Below are positions 17,790 through 25,740 of a stretch of DNA of 64,000 bases, one piece after another. Every line of letters starts with the position of its first letter. Within the stretch, counting starts at the first letter, position 1. The notes under the pieces are model-generated. The model saw nothing but the letters and a program-made list of their open reading frames with translations. It was not told the DNA's origin and searched no databases. Origin of the DNA: GCA-002733465 sp965230525 (GTDB taxonomy: Bacteria > Pseudomonadota > Gammaproteobacteria > Enterobacterales > Kangiellaceae); contig OZ246008.1 in assembly GCA_965230525.1 (NCBI GenBank), forward strand, positions 4,588,001-4,652,000. Reading direction: 5' to 3'. The position numbers were made by a program, and so were the translations under genes.

Positions 17790-18674
17790 CTATTTTTTAA
17801 AATGCTTTTGTAATGAATTTCTTTCTTCAATTAACCCTAATAGTAAATCTTGACGTGCGCTAAATTTGTTATTTTGCTTTACTAGTAGAGCCATTTGAAT
17901 AAATTCAAGCGCTTTATCTAGATCACCTAAGGTCTCGTAGTAGATGCTGTGATTGTAGTAAGAAGCGGCTTTGGAATCTGCACCGTCTGACTGGGCACTC
18001 TTCCAACCGCTTAATGCATTTTTCCAATCGCCTTGCCCTGCTGCTTTATTAGCTATTTCAATTTTTTCATTTTTGGCTTCTGCAAAAGTCCGTCTGACAT
18101 GTTCAGTGTAAGGAGTCACTCTCTTTACGATTTCACCGACAGAGCGTTTAAGTACGATATTATACATATCATAAGCTGACATCATCTGCTCATAGGCTTC
18201 AGTAGGGCTATATCCAGTACCAGTAGAGGACTCTGAAATGTCAAACTGAGATACACCAACTAAATCACCAGAATTATCAGTGACCATGAGTTGAACTTGT
18301 AACACACCAGTTCGAGTTGCGTTATAAGTATAAACAGTTCTACCATCTTTATCGGTGGTTGCCGAATCACTCGTGTATACATCTGAGCTAAAGTTCAACG
18401 AACCACCTAGAACCATGTCTGCTGGACCTCTAGATACTACTTTAAAGGTATTGGTTTGGAAGAGAGAAGATTCAACATCGGTACGATGGATGCCCGCGAG
18501 ATTATAGCCATATGAGTTACTACTGGAGTCAAATCGGTTGATTCTGACACTCTTTGCGTTAGGAATGATAATTTCGGGTGAGCGTTGCACTTGCAGTCGA
18601 GTACTTGGAACCGACGAGCAACCCAAAAAGCTGACCACAAAAAACAAGGTGAGTAGTCCGTTTAAATACTTCAT
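17790..18674 (-). CDS. Lipoprotein with C-terminal TPR-like repeats
   Basis: 294 residues; signal peptide with lipobox SFLGC (Cys about residue 19). Residues about 30-165 are a mixed alpha/beta domain with many Ser/Thr (PNAKSVRINRFDSSS..., later GVLQVQLMVTDNSGD) reminiscent of CsgG/LpoB-like lipoproteins. Residues about 195-285 hold two TPR-like helical pairs (GDWKNALSGWKSA; YETLGDLDKALEFIQMAL). ATG at 18674 has GAGGAA upstream. It may be a scaffold lipoprotein in envelope assembly; the exact role is unknown. Confidence 0.7.
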   Translation of the reverse strand: MKYLNGLLTLFFVVSFLGCSSVPSTRLQVQRSPEIIIPNAKSVRINRFDSSSNSYGYNLAGIHRTDVESSLFQTNTFKVVSRGPADMVLGGSLNFSSDVYTSDSATTDKDGRTVYTYNATRTGVLQVQLMVTDNSGDLVGVSQFDISESSTGTGYSPTEAYEQMMSAYDMYNIVLKRSVGEIVKRVTPYTEHVRRTFAEAKNEKIEIANKAAGQGDWKNALSGWKSAQSDGADSKAASYYNHSIYYETLGDLDKALEFIQMALLVKQNNKFSARQDLLLGLIEERNSLQKHFKK

Positions 18675-19026
18675 TAATCTATTCCTCTATTTTGATCTTT
18701 TTATATTCACTAATGTTTTTTATAACAATATGACTTCCCAAAGCCGTCAAATACCTTTTGGTCTCTTATCAGCAAATTTGTCACCTAATTTGGCTTTTTA
18801 ACTCGTTCAGTAAAACGAGAGTAATTTTGTTAAGTACGATGCTCTCAATACTATTAATTCAATTTTGCTCACTCGAAGAAATAACTTTTTCGTTAAATCG
18901 ACTCGGTCAAAATGCTATATAAGATCTTTGTCTACGAAACGAGCGTTGATAAATGCAGGATATGTAACTTAGTTACAAAAATAAAATAAGAATCTAATAT
19001 ATACTGGATACATTTTATTTATATTG
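18675..19026. other. Divergent intergenic region before the LysR gene
   Basis: About 350 AT-rich bases between the divergent lipoprotein and LysR genes; it must carry both promoters. I see no T-N11-A site that I would defend and no gene. Confidence 0.4.
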
Positions 19027-19947
19027 ATGGTCAGTATGAGAATCAAACAGTTTAAACGCCTAATTCACCTGTGGCACATACTGGAAAAAAAGAGCGTCAC
19101 TGAGGCAGCGCTGATGTCAAATGTGACTCAACCAGCAATGAGTAACATACTCAATCAACTACGAAGTGATTTTAATGACTCTTTATTGGTCAGAACTGGA
19201 AAATCATACACTCTGACACCTAAGGCCGAAACTCTCAAAGTAAAACTAGATGCCCTGATGCCAGAAATTACTAACCTCTGGGATACGGCGGATTTTAGCC
19301 CCCAAGAGTTCAAAGGTAAATTCAATCTGTCAGGCGTTGATATGGACTATTATCTCTTCGCAGGCGTTATTTCAGATATTCAAACTCTCGCTCCGGGTCT
19401 CAGGTTTGTTTTGCACACTCATGACATGACAGGCAAAAATGCAATAGAAAGTCTTAAAGATGGCAATATAGATTTAGCTTTTCTTGCTTGGGAGTTAGAA
19501 GGTGCAGGCCTATATCGAAAGCGTTTATATCAAAGTGAATTTGCGTGTATAACCACAAATCGATGCAACCTTCAGGCGGAGGATATGACGTTGGAAAGGT
19601 ATCTAGAATTTGAACATGGCAGTACAGTTGTAGAGCAAAATCCACTCTCTAAGATTAATCGAGCATTAGCGAATAATCAGTCTCAACGCAGAATAGTTTT
19701 GGAGGTCAACAACTTCTCGATAATGCCATCGCTAGTGACTAAATCTGATCTACTGTTTACTGTACCACTACCATTTGCAGAGCGGCTAAAAGAGCACTAC
19801 CCAATCAAAGTATTACCATTTCCGTTCGAGAGCAAGAGTTTAGATTTCTATATTTATTGGCATGAAAGACAACATAAGAACCCAATGCACAAATGGCTAA
19901 GAGACAAATTTGTTGCGGAGGCTAACGTGTGGTCAAATAAAATTTAG
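19027..19947 (+). CDS. LysR-type transcriptional regulator
   Basis: About 306 residues. N-terminal winged helix-turn-helix at about 8-65 (KRLIHLWHILEKKSVTEAALMSNVTQPAMSNILNQLR), then a linker helix and a type 2 periplasmic-binding-like effector domain (about 93-295). The recognition helix TQPAMSNILNQL is typical for the NodD/SyrM-like branch. ATG codons at 19027 and 19036 are both possible; neither has a clear ribosome binding site, and a TTG at 19024 is unlikely. It is divergent from the TPR lipoprotein gene, which is the first candidate target. The effector is unknown. Confidence 0.9.
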   Translation: MVSMRIKQFKRLIHLWHILEKKSVTEAALMSNVTQPAMSNILNQLRSDFNDSLLVRTGKSYTLTPKAETLKVKLDALMPEITNLWDTADFSPQEFKGKFNLSGVDMDYYLFAGVISDIQTLAPGLRFVLHTHDMTGKNAIESLKDGNIDLAFLAWELEGAGLYRKRLYQSEFACITTNRCNLQAEDMTLERYLEFEHGSTVVEQNPLSKINRALANNQSQRRIVLEVNNFSIMPSLVTKSDLLFTVPLPFAERLKEHYPIKVLPFPFESKSLDFYIYWHERQHKNPMHKWLRDKFVAEANVWSNKI

Positions 19948-20181
19948 ACAAACTATTTCTATTCAAAGGGGTAGAGAATTGTATTTCCCTTAAGTGATTC
20001 CTCCGGCCTAACCTAAGCTGTCCAAAGCAATAGCCAGATAATGTATTCTTAAACAAGGCCACTAGATTTGTTCTTTTGTTTAACCGAACTGTAAAAAATG
20101 CAAACATTTACAAAGACTGACTCAACACTTAGCCTATCCACAAATTACGCCAAATGCTAAACGATAGGTGTACAGAATCAT

Positions 20182-21459
20182 CTAAATACTCCCACCACAA
20201 GTCAAAATCCTCCCCCGCAAAAATTGTTCTTGAAATTCACTTTCTGCCTTTCCTAGTGCCTTGTGATAAAACGCCAATGCGTTAGTAAAATCATTTTGCT
20301 CAAAATATAATCCTGCCAAGGTGGAATAGTAATAGGGATAATTCTCAAGTTGTGATTTTAGCTTTAAAATTTCTTCTACAGCTTTATCAAACTTTCCACT
20401 TTTTGCCAGTGCCACCAGCGAATTGAGGCGAATGACCGCATTGTCCTGCAGCGTGAGCAGCTTACAATAAAGCCCGTAAATCTGTGGCCAGTCTGTTTCC
20501 GTTGCTTTGCCGGGATGATTGTGCAAAGCCGCGATAGCAGCCTGCAATGCATAGCCGCAAGAACCTGAATTATCTTTAGATAAATGACTTCGACTTAAGC
20601 GATTGCCGCCACTTAGCTTTAGTGCTTTATAAACTAATGTGTTTGCTTCTTGTATGTTGGCTTGTTTCCAAAGACTTTTATTCTGTTGATCTAATAACAC
20701 CATGTTGCCATTCTCATCAAAGCGCGCCGGTCGCCTGGCATCCTGATGAAGTAGCAAAGCAAGCAACCCAATAACTTCCGCGTCGTCTTTGATCCCGAGA
20801 TGTAATAAACGGGTGAGTCGAATGGCTTCTTTACATAGATCCGTTCGAATCGGGAATTGATGCTGAGTGGATAAATAACCTTCATTAAAAAGGAGATAAA
20901 TAGTTTTAAGTACGCCATCGATTCGCTCAGACCAACTCGACTTGGCAGGCACTTCATATTGAATATGATTACCAATAATTTTCTTTTTTGCTCTAAGCAG
21001 TCGCTGTTGAAGGGTTTTGACCGGAATTAATAGCGCGCTAGCTATCTCGTTAACCGTTAAGCCTAAAACATGTTTTAACGATAAAATAATTTGTGTTTGC
21101 TGGTTAAGCGCAGGATGGCAGCAAGTGAAAATCAGGCGCAGCAAATCATCGTTGTAACTGAGCAATAATGCCGATTCGCTAAGATCGACTTCGATACTTT
21201 GCTCTTTGACGGAATGATCTGAAATTTGCTTTTGCTGCCGGCGATAAAAATCAATGTACTGATTACGTGCGACTTGTACCAACCATGCAACGGGGTTGTC
21301 GGGCATTTGCTGTTGCCATTTGATCAAAGCCTTCTCAACTGCAGACTGCAAAAAATCCTCTGCGTCTTGAATGTTATTTAACACGATCAGCAGCTTAGCC
21401 AATGCTTGCGGATAAGCAGTTTGGATTTGCGAATGTAGCAATGAGAATTGCTCAGTCAA
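20182..21459 (-). CDS. ECF sigma factor with C-terminal TPR extension (ECF42 type)
   Basis: 425 residues, far longer than a plain ECF factor (about 190). Region 2 lies at about 10-75 (DAEDFLQSAVEKALIKWQ ... NPVAWLVQVARNQYIDFYRRQQ) and region 4 at about 100-165 (TQIILSLKHVLGLTVNEIASALLIPVKTLQQRLLRAKKKI). The remainder is a helical extension with TPR-like units, e.g. YYSTLAGLYFEQNDFTNALAFYHKAL. This architecture, together with the DGPF protein gene just upstream, is the signature of group ECF42, where the extension replaces an anti-sigma factor in control. TTG start at 21459 with AAGGAAA upstream. Target genes typically include the DGPF gene. Confidence 0.92.
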   Translation of the reverse strand: MTEQFSLLHSQIQTAYPQALAKLLIVLNNIQDAEDFLQSAVEKALIKWQQQMPDNPVAWLVQVARNQYIDFYRRQQKQISDHSVKEQSIEVDLSESALLLSYNDDLLRLIFTCCHPALNQQTQIILSLKHVLGLTVNEIASALLIPVKTLQQRLLRAKKKIIGNHIQYEVPAKSSWSERIDGVLKTIYLLFNEGYLSTQHQFPIRTDLCKEAIRLTRLLHLGIKDDAEVIGLLALLLHQDARRPARFDENGNMVLLDQQNKSLWKQANIQEANTLVYKALKLSGGNRLSRSHLSKDNSGSCGYALQAAIAALHNHPGKATETDWPQIYGLYCKLLTLQDNAVIRLNSLVALAKSGKFDKAVEEILKLKSQLENYPYYYSTLAGLYFEQNDFTNALAFYHKALGKAESEFQEQFLRGRILTCGGSI

Positions 21460-21572
21460 ATGTATTTTCCTTTTTTTAGAGAAAGTGCTTCAAGTCGAGC
21501 AGGGAGCGTTATATTTGGTGCAACTAGAAAACAAAAACAAACCTCCGGCCCAAAGACAAAAATAATCCCGGA

Positions 21573-21607
21573 TCCTAGCTCCTAGCTCCCAGCTCCTATC
21601 GTCTATC
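21573..21607. repeat. Heptanucleotide tandem repeat between DGPF and sigma factor genes
   Basis: Five 7-base units (TCCTAGC, TCCTAGC, TCCCAGC, TCCTATC, GTCTATC) in the short gap between the two genes; the drift from unit to unit points to slippage expansion. Confidence 0.7.
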
Positions 21608-21617
21608 CTGCTATCTC

Positions 21618-21968
21618 CTATTCAAACACCATTATCGGTCTAACTTCGATACTTCCGGTGGTGGCGGATGGAATTTTAGCCGCTTTTTCTATTGCTTCGT
21701 CTAGCGACTCGCATTCCAATAAGTAGTAGCCGCCGAGTTGCTCTTTGGTTTCCGCAAATGGGCCGTCTGTTAACAAGGTTTTGCCGTCTCTTACTCGCAC
21801 AGTTGTCGCCGTGTCGGTAGGTTGTAACGCATCACCAGCGACTAAATTTCCAGCTTGTTTAACTTCCTCGGTAAAGGCCATGTAGTCTTCAAATATTTTA
21901 CCGTTCTCTTGGTCACTTCGGGTTGCCATTAATGATTCATTTTCATAAATTAAACATAAAAATTGCAT
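21618..21968 (-). CDS. YCII-related DGPF-domain protein, partner of the ECF sigma factor
   Basis: 116 residues; a single YCII-like ferredoxin fold with the diagnostic LTDGPFAETKEQLGGYYLLE (about 66-85) that defines DGPF proteins. C-terminal GSIEVRPIMVFE is also typical. AAGGATA lies eight bases before the ATG at 21968. The family is nearly always encoded with an ECF42 sigma factor, as here with 158 bases between the genes. Biochemical function is not established. Confidence 0.93.
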   Translation of the reverse strand: MQFLCLIYENESLMATRSDQENGKIFEDYMAFTEEVKQAGNLVAGDALQPTDTATTVRVRDGKTLLTDGPFAETKEQLGGYYLLECESLDEAIEKAAKIPSATTGSIEVRPIMVFE

Positions 21969-22230
21969 TGACTTATCCTTTTGAATTGAATTAATTGTTG
22001 ATTACTTATCTGAAACAAGCTTACTTATGACTGCCGAGCTGGGCCAGCTAATGTTGATCACGTCGCTCCTAATCGCAAACTTCCTCTGCCACAGAGTCTG
22101 CAGTCATCTACTTAGACGAACTAGACCTTTGTAAATCGACATTCCTTCTAAATTTTTTCTAATCGCCTATGAATAAGGCTTTTACCAGTGCGATTCTGGG
22201 TAATATCTATGACTCTTGTTGATATTTCAT

Positions 22231-22310
22231 ACCAAACTTCACTACTTTATACCCAACTTCACTACTTTATACCCAACATCACTATTTTATATCCAACAAT
22301 ACTACTCTAT
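22231..22310. repeat. Four tandem 20-bp repeats
   Basis: Units 22231-22250, 22251-22270, 22271-22290 and 22291-22310; consensus ACCCAACTTCACTACTTTAT, with units 1 and 2 nearly identical and unit 4 most diverged. Confidence 0.9.
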
Positions 22311-22452
22311 AATTTTTACCGATTGATCGGAAACAATTTCAACTTGAGCCTCATGAAAACAGAAAATCAATGCTCTAATTTAACGAGGCAGAATAAACTC
22401 TAAGAACATAACCCATTGTATTTAATAGATATATACACCCCACGAAGAAAGT

Positions 22453-22468
22453 TGGCACACATTTAGCT
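22453..22468 (+). promoter_or_regulatory. Candidate sigma-54 promoter of the DUF1328 gene
   Basis: TGGCACACATTTAGCT: a full TGGCAC -24 element, then GC at exactly N10 spacing; the -12 box reads TAGC instead of TTGC. Expected start near 22479, 60 bases before the ATG at 22539. Confidence 0.6.
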
Positions 22469-22538
22469 ATGTTGTTAACCAAGCGAGTGATTTAAGCGGT
22501 ATCACTTTAGTCAACTTTAACAAATGGGGAGTTTATCT

Positions 22539-22715
22539 ATGTTATCTTGGGCAATCACATTTTTGGTTATTGCGCTTATTGCAGCACTTTTTGGATTTAC
22601 CGGGATTGCCGGGGCTGCAACGGGAATTGCAAAAATATTGTTCTTTTTGTTTATCGTATTATTTGTGGTGTCTCTAGTGATGCGGTCACTAAAAGGAAAA
22701 TCGCCACCTGTTTAA
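22539..22715 (+). CDS. DUF1328 (YtjA family) small membrane protein
   Basis: 58 residues: MLSWAITFLVIALIAALFGF then TGIAGAATGIAKILFFLFIV, the two membrane segments with the FGFxGIAGxAxxIAKxLF core that defines DUF1328. The ATG at 22539 has GGGGAG eight bases upstream. Family members are induced by envelope or osmotic stress in several proteobacteria, but the function is unknown. A sigma-54-type promoter precedes it. Confidence 0.92.
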   Translation: MLSWAITFLVIALIAALFGFTGIAGAATGIAKILFFLFIVLFVVSLVMRSLKGKSPPV

Positions 22716-22781
22716 TACAGATTTGAGAACGACGACGCTTTGTCCATCACTTTAACCGGTATGATAGCGTCAGCCTAACTA

Positions 22782-22798
22782 AAAACGTTCAACGTTTT
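22782..22798. terminator. Palindrome AAAACGTT-C-AACGTTTT after DUF1328 gene
   Basis: Perfect 8-bp inverted repeat around a single base, 67 bases after the stop codon. Could be a weak terminator for the DUF1328 transcript or an operator for the next gene; the one-base loop makes a cruciform/hairpin less favourable. Confidence 0.35.
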
Positions 22799-22810
22799 AA
22801 ATTAGGTAAG

Positions 22811-22846
22811 TCGGTCTTTAAATTAACGATTCGGTCTTTAAATTAA
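22811..22846 (+). repeat. Two 16-bp direct repeats with 20-bp period upstream of the small lipoprotein gene
   Basis: TCGGTCTTTAAATTAA occurs at 22811-22826 and 22831-22846, so both copies face the same side of the helix (two turns apart). Position about 110-140 bases before the ATG at 22954 suits a regulator-binding site. Confidence 0.6.
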
Positions 22847-22953
22847 AAACTTAGACCCTATTTTAAATATCGTGCTTGTCACTTAAGACTTGCCGACAAC
22901 TTAAGAAATGAACATAAACCTTTAAAATAACGATTACAGCAAAGGAGTCAAAC

Positions 22954-23190
22954 ATGAAATACCTATACGCATTAGCTTTATCATTTACTTTACTTTTAAC
23001 GGCATGCGAAGATAAAGGTCCAGCTGAAAAAGCAGGCGAGAAAATCGATGAAGTGGTAGAAGATTCAAAAGACAAAGTCGACGAAATCGTGGATGACACA
23101 AAAGACAAAGCGGAAGAGCTAGGCAACAAAGTTGAAGACGCTTGTGAAGAAGCTAAAAAAGCAGTCGATGCTAAAGATACAGATTGCTAA
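22954..23190 (+). CDS. Small highly charged lipoprotein
   Basis: 78 residues. Signal peptide with lipobox LLLTAC (Cys about residue 18). The mature part is an 11-residue-periodic Glu/Asp/Lys helix (KAGEKIDEVVEDSKDKVDE, IVDDTKDKAEELGNK), an apolipoprotein/YtxH-like amphipathic helix, with two further Cys near the end. AAGGAG precedes the ATG at good distance. Such proteins often sit in stress-response regions; the function is unknown. Confidence 0.85.
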   Translation: MKYLYALALSFTLLLTACEDKGPAEKAGEKIDEVVEDSKDKVDEIVDDTKDKAEELGNKVEDACEEAKKAVDAKDTDC

Positions 23191-23233
23191 TCACGCTTTT
23201 TAATCAGACTAAGGTATTACACCTTACTTAAAG

Positions 23234-23260
23234 AACGCGGGCATTTGTCCGCGTTTTTTT
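23234..23260 (+). terminator. Intrinsic terminator of the small lipoprotein gene
   Basis: Stem AACGCGGGCA / TGTCCGCGTT (23234-23243 and 23246-23255, one G-U) followed by a run of T to 23260. Confidence 0.88.
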
Positions 23261-23404
23261 ATGCTTATGGCAATGATGGTTGAGGATAATAATTGATAAA
23301 ACAGCTCCTCCAATCAAAGCTGTCAGACTAAAAGTCTGACCTACAAAACACAAGGATCACTAAAAAAGTTCGTTCCTAACCTCCAACTATTTGGGCCAAT
23401 CGAG

Positions 23405-24766
23405 TTAACTGACTTCTTCTGATTTATCGTATTTATCCAGTTTGTTGTACAGGGTCTTAACGCTGATACCTAATTGCTCAGCCGTTTCGGATTTATTACC
23501 ATCATTTTCTTGCAAGGTTTTCTCTATCGCTTTTCGCTCTATTTCTTCGAGCGGAATACCCGCTGGTACCGTAGCATGCGAAGCTTGCTCGACAGCGCTG
23601 GCTTCAAGAAAATCTTGCTGTAGCACCAAATGCTCACAGTCGATAACAGACTCGGCAAGAATAAACGCTCGCTCGATAGCATGCTTTAATTCTCTAACAT
23701 TTCCCGGCCATTCATATTCCCTAATTCTATTAAGCGCCTCCTCGGAAATCCCCTTATTAGATTCTTCTTCCGCATTTCGGTACGCAAGAAAATGTTTCGC
23801 GAGTCCAACAATGTCCTCATTTCTCTCTCGTAGCGGCGGGACTCGAATTGGAAAGTGGGCAAGACGAAAGTAGAGATCTTCTCGAAACAATTCATTTTTG
23901 ATTGCTTCGGAAGCTTCTCGGTTAGTGGCAGCAATCACTCTCACATTGGCATATTTGATCTTATCACTACCGACCGGCCGATATTCATTGGATTCTAAAA
24001 CTCGCAATAACTTGACCTGATGCTCAAGCGGCATTTCGGTCACTTCATCGAGAAACAGGGTGCCACCCTCGGCCTGTTCAAATACCCCAGTACGATCTTT
24101 ATTGGCTCCGGTAAATGCGCCTTTTATATGTCCGAACAATTCGCTTTCGATTAATTCTGGGCTAAGCGCTCCGCAGTTAATTGCCACAAAAGGCGCTTCT
24201 GCGCGATCACTGGCTAAGTGGATGGTGTTGGCCACTAGCTCTTTACCAGCGCCACTTTCACCAACCACAAAAACATTGGTATTTGAATCGGCGGCTTTGC
24301 GAATAACACGGTATAAGCGGCGCATAGCTTTGGAGGACCCAACGAGCAAACCAAATTGATCAAGATCGCTAGTCACCGCTTGGTGAGACGAAGATTTGAT
24401 TTGATCAACTTCTTGATAGAGTTCATCTAGCATTTCATGCAATACATCTGCATCAAGTGGCAAGCGCAAATGATAACTCACCCCCCTTAGCATCGCTTTA
24501 TCAATTGCCTCGTTTGGCTCACCATTACTAATGAAAATAACATCAATATCCGATAAGACTTTGCTGGCAATCAGTTGCTGATAATCGTCCATTGAAAAAC
24601 CATCGACCTGAACCATGGCAATATCCGCCCGACATTGCTGATTAACATCAATCCAATGCGATGGCTCTGCCAGTTTAATTTCAAATTGAGATACGCAGGA
24701 AAAACTCAGCAGTTCCTCTTGCAGTTTTTCATCATGAATAGCTAATAACAAACTCGGTTTGCTCAC
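23405..24766 (-). CDS. Sigma-54-dependent activator (NtrC family) with degenerate receiver
   Basis: 453 residues. Residues 5-115 have the receiver fold, but the phospho-acceptor position is Q53 and the usual Lys before Pro is L102 (L-P), so normal phosphorylation is unlikely. The AAA+ domain (about 140-375) is intact: Walker A GESGAGKE at 169-176, GAFTGA sigma-54 contact loop at 216-221, Walker B LFLDEV. A Fis-type helix-turn-helix closes the protein (NKSETAEQLGISVKTLYNKL, about 425-445). GTG start at 24766. Divergent from the double-BON gene, whose promoter region has a near-perfect sigma-54 site. No sensor kinase gene lies beside it. A protein partner may control it in place of a kinase (inference). 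Confidence 0.95.
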   Translation of the reverse strand: MSKPSLLLAIHDEKLQEELLSFSCVSQFEIKLAEPSHWIDVNQQCRADIAMVQVDGFSMDDYQQLIASKVLSDIDVIFISNGEPNEAIDKAMLRGVSYHLRLPLDADVLHEMLDELYQEVDQIKSSSHQAVTSDLDQFGLLVGSSKAMRRLYRVIRKAADSNTNVFVVGESGAGKELVANTIHLASDRAEAPFVAINCGALSPELIESELFGHIKGAFTGANKDRTGVFEQAEGGTLFLDEVTEMPLEHQVKLLRVLESNEYRPVGSDKIKYANVRVIAATNREASEAIKNELFREDLYFRLAHFPIRVPPLRERNEDIVGLAKHFLAYRNAEEESNKGISEEALNRIREYEWPGNVRELKHAIERAFILAESVIDCEHLVLQQDFLEASAVEQASHATVPAGIPLEEIERKAIEKTLQENDGNKSETAEQLGISVKTLYNKLDKYDKSEEVS

Positions 24767-24837
24767 CTTTTAAAACCTCATGGCAACGATGGTGCGGGAC
24801 AGCCAATTTATAGCATCCCTGTAAAATTAACAAGCTT

Positions 24838-24856
24838 CTATGTAATAACTACATAG
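24838..24856. promoter_or_regulatory. Palindrome, candidate upstream activator site
   Basis: CTATGTA-ATAAC-TACATAG, a perfect 7-bp inverted repeat about 85 bases upstream of the -24 element at 24941. Distance and symmetry fit a site for a dimeric NtrC-type activator, presumably the one encoded divergently at 23405-24766. Confidence 0.5.
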
Positions 24857-24940
24857 CAATGTGTGAACTCTCCCTCCAAATTTCAATCTCAGCATAGTCG
24901 AAAACCCATAACTCATTGTTTTTATTGGACTTATAATAAT

Positions 24941-24956
24941 TGGCACAGCACTTGCT
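24941..24956 (+). promoter_or_regulatory. Sigma-54 promoter of the double-BON gene
   Basis: TGGCACAGCACTTGCT: TGGCAC, five bases, TTGCT, with GG and GC separated by exactly 10 bases: an essentially perfect -24/-12 element. Expected start near 24967, 70 bases before the ATG at 25037. Confidence 0.85.
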
Positions 24957-25036
24957 CTATTACAAGTGAGATTTGAGAAAATGGTTTTAATTATTAGCCT
25001 TCTCAAAATTGTTTTTCATAACCAAGGAGACCTAGT

Positions 25037-25585
25037 ATGAATATTTCAATGAAAAAGTCATTAATTCCAGTTGTAATCGCTTCTGCGCTTTCGCTACCGG
25101 TAATGGCCGGAAATGACGATAAGAACAGCGCGATGAGCGACGCATGGCTCGATGGAAAGCTTGATACTATCGTGCTTCTAAATGAACACCTGAACCCGTT
25201 CAAAATCGAAACAGATGTGACTGATGGCGTTGCGGTGATTACGGGTAAAGTTGATAACGAAGTTGAAAAAGACTTGGCGACTGAATTAGCGAAAAGTGTT
25301 GAAGGCATCAAAGATGTAGAAAACCGTTTAGTGATTGAGCAAAAGTCGAAAGACGAAGATTCGGTTGCTTCTGATATCACTGATGCATCGATCACCACCG
25401 CAATCTCAACCAAACTTTTATTAAATACAGAAATTGACAGTACCGAGATTGATATTGATACGGACAATCGAAAAGTAGTACTTAACGGTACAGTAGAGTC
25501 TGAAGCTGAAAAAGATTTGGTTATTCAGATTGCTAAAAATACTTTTGAAGTCGAAAAAGTAGAAGACCGCTTAGCCGTGAAATAG
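25037..25585 (+). CDS. Periplasmic protein with two BON domains (OsmY-like)
   Basis: 182 residues. Signal peptide about 1-24 (ending PVMAG). Two BON domains: about 35-98 (WLDGKLDTIVLLNEHLNP ... GIKDVENRLVI) and 115-182 (ITTAISTKLLLNTEID ... VEKVEDRLAVK), each with the central conserved Gly in the V-x-G-x-V-D/E turn. BON proteins such as OsmY and DolP bind phospholipid or protein surfaces in the periplasm and respond to osmotic or envelope stress. AAGGAG lies nine bases before the ATG. Transcription should depend on sigma-54 from the site at 24941. Confidence 0.93.
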   Translation: MNISMKKSLIPVVIASALSLPVMAGNDDKNSAMSDAWLDGKLDTIVLLNEHLNPFKIETDVTDGVAVITGKVDNEVEKDLATELAKSVEGIKDVENRLVIEQKSKDEDSVASDITDASITTAISTKLLLNTEIDSTEIDIDTDNRKVVLNGTVESEAEKDLVIQIAKNTFEVEKVEDRLAVK

Positions 25586-25606
25586 TTGATAGATGGCGCT
25601 TCATTG

Positions 25607-25632
25607 TAGCCCGCTTAGGCGGGCTATTTTTT
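25607..25632 (+). terminator. Intrinsic terminator of the BON gene
   Basis: Perfect 8-bp stem TAGCCCGC / GCGGGCTA with TTAG loop (25607-25626), then six T. Confidence 0.93.
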
Positions 25633-25740
25633 ACCCTTTAAAACGGTTCAATCAGTTTGAAGATAAAAGGGCGAATAATTTAAGGCGACCATAATCAACT
25701 TTATTTTTCGGAGAGTTTAACCTTAATTTCGGAGAGTCGT

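Larger units (their letters stand above)
21969..22538. other. Intergenic region with tandem repeats and a sigma-54-type site
   Basis: About 570 bases, AT-rich, between the DGPF gene and the DUF1328 gene. It holds four 20-bp repeats (22231-22310) and a -24/-12 promoter (22453-22468), both listed separately. An ORF of 71 codons across the repeats has no family resemblance and is probably not a gene. Confidence 0.6.

Noticed and set aside
22188..22403. 71-codon ORF over the 20-bp repeats
   Set aside because: Its length comes from the repeat lacking stops in one frame; no ribosome binding site, no recognisable protein.
22879..22895. TGTCAC...TTGC before the small lipoprotein gene as a sigma-54 promoter
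   Set aside because: The -24 lacks GG and the spacing is two bases too long.
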